Source of the DNA: Brachionus manjavacas
Taxonomy: Eukaryota; Rotifera; Eurotatoria; Ploima; Brachionidae
Assembly: GCA_019054805.1 (NCBI GenBank)
Contig: JAHQIY010000005.1
Coordinates: 1,037,501-1,101,500, forward strand
Length of the DNA stretch: 64,000 bases
Reading direction: 5' to 3'
How positions within the stretch are numbered: the stretch's first letter is position 1; every line of letters starts with the position of its first letter. Made by a program: the position numbers and the translations under genes. Below are positions 55,748 to 64,000 of this stretch, piece after piece. The notes under the pieces are model-generated. The model did not search any database, was not told where the DNA came from, and saw only the letters and a program-made list of their open reading frames with translations.

Positions 55748-56764
55748 TTAATGGTTTTCATGGAAAGTGGTAGAATTTGACTGATTGCTGTGCTCAATAT
55801 TGTTCAAACAGAGCAATTTGCCGAAGATGATCGAATTGCATGTTCGTCGAAATTTCAAATTGAAAAAATAATACAAAAAAAATCCAGACCAGAAGGAAAA
55901 AACGACCATAAAACGAGATAAATCATACAAACATGATATTTGTTTTAAAGCCTCTATTTGAAGGTAATAGATGAATATTAATGTGTGTCCAATGATGAAT
56001 TTTAAACCATTCAAAAGAACCATAATAGTAACTTGACGTTCTTTTACACATGATCTAAAATTTTTAGAAATAGCTTTTTTGTTAATTAAAGCTTTTTTCA
56101 TTGAAAACATGATCAAAACGTTAAACAGCATGATTAGCGCAGTTGAGATGAAATCCCGCAATACAACATTAAAAACGCGGAGATTTTTGCTGTTTTGATC
56201 ATTGTAATAATAGTCCGAGAATACTACTTGGTACATGTCGGTACTGTTACCGATAGGAACAATTTCAAATTCAAATATTCGGTTTATGTAGAAAAACAGA
56301 CAAAATAAACCTAGAAATGTTGTTACTGAATAGAAAAACAATTTGCACTTGAAAAAATTGAATTTTTTGAAAACAGAATTAATCATTAACAAACGTTCCA
56401 AAGTTGCCAAAATGTCCAAGAAGGTTGAGTACAATACTGCTACATATGATACATAAAAATAAAAATAAACTGTCCATATTTGCATTATGTAGCTGGTGGA
56501 ACTCAAGCATTGGTCTGGACAAAAATAGAATACTGAAAAAGAGTTAGCTATGAAAAACATCAGTTCATCAATTGATCGAACAAATAAGTATTTGTATAAA
56601 AAACTTTTTAGACTGTGTATTTCTTTAATCAATTGAAAAAATGCGAAAGAGTTTAATAAACTGAATATAATGCCACTAAAATTTATAATTGGTATAAGGT
56701 ACACATTAATTACTCGACTAACATCTAAGCAGATTAGTGTAATGTTAGATGTCAAGTTGGACAT
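55748..56764 (-). CDS. 7TM receptor (class A-like), paralogue 3
   Basis: An intronless 338-codon gene starting at the MSNLTS Met. Homology to paralogue 2 stops 15 bases upstream of this Met (shared ACAATATTAATG), so the duplication boundary lies there and the eight extra codons of the other copies are lost. Architecture is unchanged: seven membrane segments, LERLLMI at the TM3 end (E-R-L, versus E-R-F in the other two), an NST glycosylation site, and a Ser/Asn-rich tail ending HENH. The ORF is intact. Confidence 0.82.
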   Translation of the reverse strand: MSNLTSNITLICLDVSRVINVYLIPIINFSGIIFSLLNSFAFFQLIKEIHSLKSFLYKYLFVRSIDELMFFIANSFSVFYFCPDQCLSSTSYIMQIWTVYFYFYVSYVAVLYSTFLDILATLERLLMINSVFKKFNFFKCKLFFYSVTTFLGLFCLFFYINRIFEFEIVPIGNSTDMYQVVFSDYYYNDQNSKNLRVFNVVLRDFISTALIMLFNVLIMFSMKKALINKKAISKNFRSCVKERQVTIMVLLNGLKFIIGHTLIFIYYLQIEALKQISCLYDLSRFMVVFSFWSGFFLYYFFNLKFRRTCNSIIFGKLLCLNNIEHSNQSNSTTFHENH

Positions 56765-56769
56765 TAATA

Positions 56770-57381
56770 TTGTATTTATATTTATATTATTTTGTTTTTT
56801 GTAAATTGTGTTTATCTATGGCTACTGTTTTTCAATTAAAAAATTTTAAAATTAAATTTTTTTTAATGAATAGATTATTAAAGATAATAATAATGTCTTT
56901 TGAATTTTCTTAATATTTTTTAAATAAAAATAAGTAATCTACAACTAAATACTTGCTATGTAAATAAAAAAAATATTTAAAAAAAATTAAATTAAAAAAA
57001 CAGAACATAATTTAACACTTATAAAGCTTTTAACTTTTTTCCTAAAGGTTTTTAGCTTATTCTGTAAATACAACATACTGTCTGCTGATGATGTGCAAAG
57101 CTCTGCAAATTTAACCACGCTAGAATATTTTGCAGAGTTTGGCAGACTTTGACGGCTGATGTTACTATTCATGCTTTACCATTATCTTGAACCTAAAGAA
57201 AAAATTTTATTCAATTTTTTATCATTTTTTTCTGTTCATAAAACTTAATACAAACATTACAGTACAAAAAATATAAGCTGAAATAAAAGTTCTCACTAAT
57301 TCACTAATTTAACTAATCTCACTAATATAAATATTCTTTTTGCATTTCGATGCACAATTTTTAAAAAATTAAAAAATATAA
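56770..57381. other. Upstream region of receptor 3
   Basis: No gene supported. 57000-57240 resembles a foldback element: CTCTGCAAATTTAACC near 57100 and an approximate inverse at 57131, with TTCTGTAAATAC / CTGTTCATAAAAC flanking motifs. Confidence 0.35.
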
Positions 57382-57390
57382 AAACATTAT

Positions 57391-58623
57391 GAAATTGGCT
57401 GCGTTACACATAAATTTCCTAACGCACATTTTTTTTTGCTGCGTTCAACCTATTTTTTTCCGAACACACATTTTTTAGAATTTGTGCGTTTTATTCTAAA
57501 AAATAGGTAAAAAATAAAAAACAAATTTTTATTGAAAATACTTTTTTTGGACTTTTTAATTAACCTCTATTTAATGGAAATTGGACTACAAACAAAAATA
57601 AATTGTTTGTAACAATGCAACCTTTTAATAGCGAATAGCGAAAATTCTAATTATTGATACTTGAAGACCAATTAACTTTGATGCCTAGTACAATGCTGTC
57701 TAAATAATTAAAAATAAATGATCAATTTTTGATTTATCTTTTAACTTTTATTTATATACTGTTGAAAATGACAATGCATATTGATATAAAATGCTTAATA
57801 ATTATTTTGAAACATTAAAATGATCCCAAATTCTGTTTACTATAACGATTGTTTTCAAATGCATCCTAATAATTGGCAACCGAATTGTAATAATGGTTAC
57901 CAATACAACAATTTAAATAATGGTTATCAAAAAAATCAATATTTTTATAATCCGAAAAAATTAACGAAGATGAGTCTGAACATGCTGCGTTAGTACTTGC
58001 GCCTGATTGTAAAGTTTCGAAAAACGAACAAAGAATCAAAAAGTTTCTTTTGGTTGTAATTGTTGATGAGTCAAAAATCAATAAAATCATGAGTACACAG
58101 GTTAAAATACAAGAAGAAGATTTGATTGTAGATCTTTCAAATTTATCATTAGAAAATTATTTTATTTATAATCAATTTCTTAAAAATTTAAACAATTTTA
58201 CGTCATTATTTTCTGATGATGGTCTAAAACAACTTAAAGCTTCTTTATTTTCTTCTAAGATTAATTTAAAATGTGACATTTGTAATGAATACTTTAATTT
58301 GAAGGAATATGTTAAAATTTGTTCGATTTGTTATAAAAATTTTCATCTTAAATGTTCTAATAGTCTTAAATCGACTAAATTGTGGACTTGTAATTTTTGT
58401 GAAAAATAGCTTACTTTTTTTTTTTTAAATTAATTTACTAATTTTTTTTTTTTTTTTATTTTAAAAAAAAATTTACCAGAAACTTTGTTTTTTTACTTTT
58501 CACTCATTTTTTAGAATAAAACGCACAAATACTAAAAAATGTGTGTTGAGAAAAAAAATAGGTTGAACGCAGCAAAAAAAAAAAATGTGTGTTAGGAAAT
58601 TTGTGTGTAACGCAGCGACTCTC
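57391..58623. mobile_element. Mutator-like TIR element carrying a PHD-finger gene
   Basis: Terminal inverted repeats of about 130 bases: left GAAATTGGCTGCGTTACACA..., right, inverted, GAGAGTCGCTGCGTTACACA.... They continue through AATTTCCTAAC, TGCTGCGTTCAACCTATTTT and GTGCGTTTTATTCTAAAAAA. Flanks are a perfect 9-bp duplication AAACATTAT (57382-57390 and 58624-58632). Long TIRs starting with G and a 9-bp duplication are the Mutator pattern. The only gene is a short PHD-like protein; no transposase is present, so the element is non-autonomous or of an undescribed type. It sits inside receptor unit 3. Confidence 0.85.
57820..58409 (+). CDS. PHD-like zinc-finger protein of the TIR element (frameshift)
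   Basis: Frame 1 opens at 57820 with an Asn/Tyr/Gln-rich segment and ends at TAG 57991. A -1 shift at the A-run 57955-57960 joins it to a frame open to 58409, about 196 residues in all. The C-terminus has CDIC...CSIC-YKNFHLKC...WTCNFC, i.e. C-x2-C, C-x2-C, H-x2-C, C-x2-C with the conserved W before the last pair: a PHD-type C4HC3 finger. PHD fingers bind histone tails or act in transposon proteins. The shift could be a mutation or a sequencing error. The Met at 58050 is inside the second frame and is not the natural start. Confidence 0.6.
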
Positions 58624-58864
58624 AAACATTATATTATTATAGATTAAATCTGATTCTTTTTTTTGAAAGCAATGATTTTATTCAATTTTTAAAGAAAAGA
58701 TAAATGTTACAATCTGTATCATTAATAACCCAAAAAAATATAATTTTTTATTTTAATATGCCGTGTCGAGTCGTGTCGTTTGACATCTCACTTAAATGTA
58801 TTAAAATAAAATACACAGAGAAAAGCTGATTTTTAGTATAAATTTATAATCTGTTATTTGAGTG

Positions 58865-60030
58865 AACTAATTCTTAAAATAATGATACAAATAAATAGCA
58901 TTCTCAAATAGAGTAAAATTTGATTTACATCAAAAGGAAGAGTTTTATATTAAAATTTAGACATTATTAAGAAAAATTCTTTATTACTTCTTCTCTTCTG
59001 TCTCTATGTTATTAATTTTTTTTTGTTTGCCTACATAGAAAAAAATAGAATTTTTATTGAAATTCAAAATGTCGAACTTTAAAATATTTTCTTTCAGATA
59101 ATTTTATTTTAAAATTTAAAATTCCTATATTTGAAATATTATTTAATGCTAATTTGAAAATTTCTAAGCATTTTTATTTTACCTATGAAGTTTTTTTCAA
59201 AAAATGTTCGAAATATTTTAATAGTAAATGTTTAAAAATTGTTAAAAATATTCTAATAGAAAAAAATCTTAATTTTTTGAAATAAACCAAAAATTTATGA
59301 AGAAATCAAAGTGAATTTTTATGATTTTGAAATCACAATAAATCGCTTATCAAAATTTCCACTATTTTCACGTGAATCAAACTAAAAAAAATTCTTTTAT
59401 TTTCTAACAAAATAGTTCACTTCCTATTAAGAACAGTTGAATATTTTAATTAAAAAATATTTCTCTTATTAAACATAACGATTATTTTATTTAATTATTA
59501 TTCATTGACAATAGCTAAAATAAAAGCATCTTATGTTCCTTTTTTACGATATTTAAAAACGAAATTTGTTGCTCTTATTCTTCCGAGTTTATTTACTATT
59601 TACTATTCTGGAGACTCAGTTAATAAAAACGTATGATGCATGAATGATTAAATGAATGAATTTTATTTAATAATCAAATAATTACGATTAACTAAGTTTA
59701 AAATTAATTTTTTTAATTTTTAAAAAGCTTTTAAGCTTTTAAAAATCTTTGCCAAAGTTATATATTTTAACAGTTTATTATATATTGGTACTATTCCATT
59801 ACTAAAAAAATGTCAAACTTGATAAATTGTTCACTATTGAATTAATCTTTAAGCATTTCCTTTTAAAAATCTAATTATTATTTGCAAATTTTTATATTCA
59901 CATTGATTTACAATCTTTTAAAATTTAATTAAGTCACTTGGAATTCTTCTCTTGAAATCGTAAGGGTATTTTTTAAGCCGCTTTCTATAATCCCTTTATT
60001 CCATTTTTAATAAATTTACTTAGTCATGCC
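58865..60030 (-). repeat. Receptor-unit upstream block, copy 3
   Basis: The same block as at 45090-46205, displaced from its receptor by the 57391-58623 element. 59357-60006 is nearly identical to 45550-46200, differing by single bases and a short deletion (CACTTAT lost near 60008). An unmatched stretch at about 59260-59350 replaces the block's middle. Confidence 0.8.
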
Positions 60031-60034
60031 ACTT

Positions 60035-60785
60035 AAAATCCAATAAGATCAATCAATCAAATCAAATTTTAAGAACAACACGATCAGTAAAAATTTAAAT
60101 AATCGAATGATTTTGATAATTAAAAAAAAACCCTTAACATTACTGAACATGTTATGTCTAATAATGGTTCATAATTTCAGAAATTTAATTTTTTATTAAT
60201 ATTATAATTTTTATGTGAATTTTTTATTAATAAATGGGCTCAATCATCCCATTACCGGTTTTGACCTTAGGTCTCTTTGATTGAGTTGAAATAATAATGA
60301 TGGACCTTTTTTTTTTTCAAAAATGATCAATAATTTAAATAATTCAGGTTAGGTAAATTCAGAAATTCAAATTTATAAATTTTAATTTATTCGTTCAAAC
60401 TAAATGAGTATATTTTTCCTCTTAAACAGATTATAAATTTTAAAACATCAAATTTTTGTTGTCTTTTAAAGTTTTTATTAAAGTCAATTAAAAAAATTCA
60501 GCATATTAAAGTTCAATTTTACATTTTTTATTTTGATCTTTTGATCGTGATCTCAAACTTCAATATGCCAATTTTTTGTTTTTCATGCATTTAAACTCAT
60601 TTTGTCATCATCTTTATTTAAATTTTACAAATTTACTTTTTTACTAAAAGTCCATGGTGCCGTTAGCCAATTTTTGCTGTATTTATTAAGAGATAAAATT
60701 AGAAAAAAATTAAAATTTTTATGAATCTCATAAATTTTATTTTGAACCCATTGCATCTGAAACCAAGAATTCAATTAAATAAATA
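60035..60785. other. Intergenic stretch downstream of DNAAF6
   Basis: No gene supported. Confidence 0.35.
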
Positions 60786-60789
60786 AAAA

Positions 60790-60795
60790 TTTATT
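60790..60795 (-). promoter_or_regulatory. Candidate polyadenylation signal of DNAAF6
   Basis: Minus-strand AATAAA about 30 bases past the stop codon. Confidence 0.45.
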
Positions 60796-60825
60796 CTATT
60801 GAGCAGTTTATTAGTTTTAAGCAAT

Positions 60826-61506
60826 TCAGAAATTAACAAAGTCATATTCACGATTCATGGTCATTGTAACAATCAGTGTGGAATTTTTCTGATCCCATTT
60901 AGCACTGCTAGTTTTAGGATTTACTGGATGCGGAAGGTGTAAACCTAAACGACTTAAAAAAAAATAAAAATAAAAATCAAACAATATTTTAAATTTTAAT
61001 TACTAATTTAATGTTCTGCAATCCAGAAATTTTTCAAAAGTATTAACATCGATTTCACTAACTTTCTCCACTCCAGGTAGCTTAATCTTGATGACCATAT
61101 CTTCGCAACTAGACGTTGCTGCAGTTTTATTGCCCATTTGAAGAAATAATTCTTCAGATGACAACTTTTGTTTGAACAAAATATCATATTCCGGTTGAAT
61201 ACGAGGATCATCAGATGTATCGAATTCAGCTCCTGCTTCGACTTCATCTTCATCCCAAATATTTTTACTTTGCTTCTTTGCATACAAATTGCTCTTTTCT
61301 TGGGTATCGCTAGTCTCTTTTTTATTAGGACCTATGCTTCCAGGTCCAAGTTTTGAACTTAGATTTTTGATCGGCTTTAAGTCAATAATTATTCATTAAT
61401 TCAATACATATAATGAAAATACTTGGTCCTCATCATCACTTGATTGATCATTCGAGTCTCGCAGCAGAGTTTCCAAAGATTTTATGTCAAAAGTAAGATC
61501 GGTCAT
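60826..61506 (-). CDS. DNAAF6: DNAAF6/PIH1D3, axonemal dynein assembly factor
   Basis: Three exons on the minus strand join in phase: 61506-61423, 61374-61004 and 60952-60826, giving 193 residues (human about 214). Introns of 48 and 51 bases have GT/AG ends. The protein is a PIH1-family co-chaperone that works with HSP90/R2TP in the cytoplasm to preassemble outer and inner dynein arms of motile cilia. Matching blocks are an acidic N-terminus, LGPGSIGP, NIWDEDEVEAGAEFD, PEYDILFKQKLSSEELFLQM and the CS-like domain MVIKIKLPGVEKVSEIDV. The third exon supplies LHLPHPV and the family ending LIVTMTMNREYDFVNF. Only the joined exons give the full domain; the middle exon alone ends in a spurious stop inside intron 2. 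Confidence 0.93.
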
Positions 61507-61509
61507 TTT

Positions 61510-62380
61510 TAAATTTTTTTTGCTAAGTTTTTCTTTATATTTTTTCTAAATTAATCATTTTAATTTGGTTGTCATGGAAACGCAGCTGAAATTTCGAGAT
61601 TAATTCTTTGACCTAATCGTTAATTGATTTAAGGCTGTAAGGGAAGCAATTTTTCAAATAAGGTAAAAAATTTCAATTAATCGAGAAAAACATTATTATC
61701 TTGACATTATTATCTTATATGAAAAAATATTTATTTATTTAAATATTTATAACTTTCCAGTCATTTAAAAAAACGAAAAAAAATAACGAAAACAGCCATC
61801 GTAAAAATAACGTTGAAGATTGAGAATTTTTTATTACTATTACTTTTTCGAAACATATTTTTGAATAAATTTCGTAATAAATTTTTGATAAAATACCAAA
61901 ACTATTTTCCGGTTAATGTTCAGATTTTTTTTCGATATCTTTTCGAAAATTTTTATAATTTCAAATATTTATTATTTTAGCTAGTAAAAAATTAATTGTT
62001 TCATTTATTAAGAAAAGAAAAAATTTCCACAATTTTAAGTTACAAGCAAAAACTAATCGTATTTATACAATTATTTAACAAAAATATTTAATATAAAAAA
62101 TATCTAATTAAAATGTTTTTTTTTTATATAATTTAATTGAATTTTATTAAATTTCATTTCCTGTGACTCAAGGGCGATATAAAAATAAAACACATGGTAA
62201 AAATTAAATAGAAAAAATTACAAAGATAAAGATAAAGGTAATAAAATTTTTAGTATATTTGTGTAAGTTTATTTTATTCAATTTTTCGATTTACATTCAG
62301 AGCAGAATGATTTAAATGATCACTTAATTATAATTAGATGAAAAAAATATTATTAATTTTAATAAAACTCTATTGAAATA
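61510..62380. other. Upstream region of DNAAF6
   Basis: AT-rich; no exon supported. Confidence 0.35.
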
Positions 62381-62386
62381 TTTTTA

Positions 62387-62972
62387 AAGTTCACGAAATT
62401 CAAAACTTAAGTGTTATCTGAATTTCACATTTTTGACTTAAAATTCGTAATATACGCCCTCATAAACCCCAAAAAAAAAATTTTTTACACCCAGGGTTCC
62501 AAAAAAAGCAAACCCTTTAAAAAGTTGTTGTTCTTTAAGACTCAAAATCTCAAAGATAAAAATTAAATATACTAAAAAAGTATATATATTCTGAAAGAGC
62601 ATAAAATTTTCTACATGCTAATGTAATTTAGAAAAAAAAAAGGGTGTGGCGGTTTTTGTTGGCTAAAAAAAGGAATGCTAAATGTGTTTTTCTGGTTTAA
62701 ATCGATTCTCCTCCGAGGGATCAATTATGACCCGATTTTTTTTTTCCTTTAAATCTAGACAAAATTCTGAACAATTCTATGGCTTTACTTTTTTATTTTA
62801 TTGCTTTATTTTTCTTAAAAAATGTCTTCAAATCATGTGATAATTAACAAATTTGTCAAATTTGAATTATTTAATTAAAATCTTTTTTGGGACTTTTTAG
62901 GGCGTATATTACGAATTTTAAGTCAAAAATAAGAAATTTAGATAGCACTAAAGTTTTGAATTTCGTGAACTT
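62387..62972. mobile_element. MITE with about 85-bp inverted repeats
   Basis: Left AAGTTCACGAAATTCAAAAC ... TTGACTTAAAATTCGTAATA ... CGCCCT is inverted at the right end (AGGGCGTATATTACGAATTT ... GAATTTCGTGAACTT) with few differences. The interior has a CCGAGGGATC stretch but no ORF. I could not fix a target duplication. Confidence 0.75.
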
Positions 62973-63224
62973 AAAATTTATTTTTAAAACATAAATAAAT
63001 GCTTTTTTTGTTTTAAACAATAATTCGACTGATGACTCACCAATGGAGATCCAAATTTAGCGAGAGGCTACTTAATGCAAGATGTTGCAGTGAGATGAAG
63101 AATCTAAAGAGTTATAAAAAGAAATGAAGAAAACACTTTTTTGAACTTTTATCTGAACTACTGTAAAAAAAAAAACAAAAAAATAGACTAATTTTTCAAA
63201 TATTTTTTCAGTTTCAAAAAAAAA

Positions 63225-63420
63225 TAATAATTTTAAGTGAATATTTCAGGCTTTTTCATATTTTAAATCAAACTTTAAGGTGTAAAGAAAGAGTTTAATT
63301 TTTATTTAAAAAATTGAATAAAAAAATGAAAAATCTTTTTTAAAACTTAAATTAAAAATATAAATTAAACCATCGAGTTGAATAATTGATAATTAAAACA
63401 TTGATGATTTTTTAACAAAA
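63225..63420 (+). repeat. Dispersed unclassified repeat, copy 2
   Basis: Direct-orientation match to 5790-5980. Confidence 0.6.
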
Positions 63421-63473
63421 TCAATTTACAAATAAATTTTCAATATTTTTAAAATCCTAAGTCAAATAACATA

Positions 63474-63957
63474 CCGCATTCCCTTGTTCGATATTGCAGC
63501 CTCAGAACCCGAAACGCATCTTTGACGCAGGCAATAAACACCATCTCGCCCATGTTAAAACATTCTTAACTTACACCGCATGCGTCAAAGTTGTGTTTCG
63601 AGTCTTGGTCCACGTTGAAAGTTAAGACTTTTAAATTTAGTTCGGCATCTAAGCTTGAGATTTTTCCAAAAAATAAAAAATAAATTAATCATTTTTCTAA
63701 TTTTTCTTTGTATTCAATTTACAGCGCTGGGTTGAATGTAAAATTCAAAAAAACAATTTTTATTTTTTTGACAGAAACTCTTTTGTAAATGCAGCATTAA
63801 ATTAAAAATCTTTACTTTCAAAGTGGGCCAAGACTCGAAACACAACTTTGACGCATGCGGTGCAAGTTAAGAATGTTTTAACATGGGCGAGATGGTGTTT
63901 ATTCGTCAAAGATGCGTTTCGGGTTCTGAGGCTGCAATATTGAACGAGGGAATACGG
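63474..63957. mobile_element. Foldback element with nested inverted repeats
   Basis: Arms of roughly 145 bases (63474-63620 and 63815-63957) are about 95% complementary: CCGCATTCCC / GGGAATACGG at the ends, GCAGCCTCAGAACCCGAAAC inside. Each arm is itself an imperfect palindrome: CGAAACGCATCTTTGACGCA is repeated inverted as TGCGTCAAAGTTGTGTTTCG. So four copies of one 20-base motif are arranged as two hairpins inside a larger one. The arms are notably GC-richer than surrounding DNA. No ORF. Confidence 0.85.
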
Positions 63958-64000
63958 AAATATAAAAAAAAAAAATTAAAAAAAAATTAAAAATAACTGC

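Noticed and set aside
61008-61283. Second minus-strand frame over DNAAF6 exon 2
   Set aside because: It is an alternative frame; the PIH1D3-like sequence is in the other frame and splices in phase to exons 1 and 3.
1-64000. CRISPR array, operon or bacterial promoter signals
   Set aside because: Spliced genes, LINEs, SINEs and animal gene families show a eukaryotic genome; no regularly spaced repeat-spacer array was seen.

Overview
The window is AT-rich metazoan nuclear DNA. Genes have short introns with GT/AG ends, many in the 50-60 base range. Cilia- and mitosis-related genes sit in a large amount of decayed transposon sequence. The gene set, base composition and lineage-type 7TM receptors would suit a monogonont rotifer of the Brachionus kind. 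That assignment is inference; nothing in the window proves the species.

Five single-copy or paralogous gene groups are well supported. ENY2 (minus, 5085-4792) is one exon. NEK11, a mitotic/ciliary kinase, is on the minus strand with seven exons (21559-17684) that splice in phase to 702 residues. A kinesin-6 (KIF20A/KIF20B type) is on the plus strand with seven exons (25420-33723) giving 1446 residues. Three paralogous 7TM receptors lie on the minus strand (35856, 44442, 56764). DNAAF6/PIH1D3, a dynein-arm assembly factor, is on the minus strand with three exons (61506-60826).

The receptors lie in three dispersed copies of a duplicated unit (about 34.8-39.1, 43.4-46.2 and 55.7-60.0 kb). In each unit a conserved non-coding block lies upstream of the receptor. 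The second halves of the three receptor genes are almost identical while their first thirds and tails differ, which suggests gene conversion.

The rest is mostly mobile DNA: two large but broken CR1/jockey-like non-LTR elements (8.3-11.8 kb plus, 24.4-22.2 kb minus) and several smaller reverse-transcriptase relics; a tRNA-derived SINE family with three copies, two with clear target-site duplications; a hAT-type MITE family built from an iterated AAGTCA motif, with four copies of which three have perfect 8-bp duplications; a Merlin (IS1016/ISXO2-like) element at 50.27-53.11 kb carrying a LINE fragment; hAT, pogo/Tigger and SWIM-finger MULE transposase remnants; and assorted foldback elements.

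The most unusual item is a 1233-bp element at 57391-58623. It has roughly 130-bp terminal inverted repeats and a perfect 9-bp target duplication, as in Mutator-like elements. Its only visible gene encodes a small protein ending in a PHD-like zinc finger, with no recognisable transposase. It lies inside the third receptor unit, between the receptor and its conserved upstream block.
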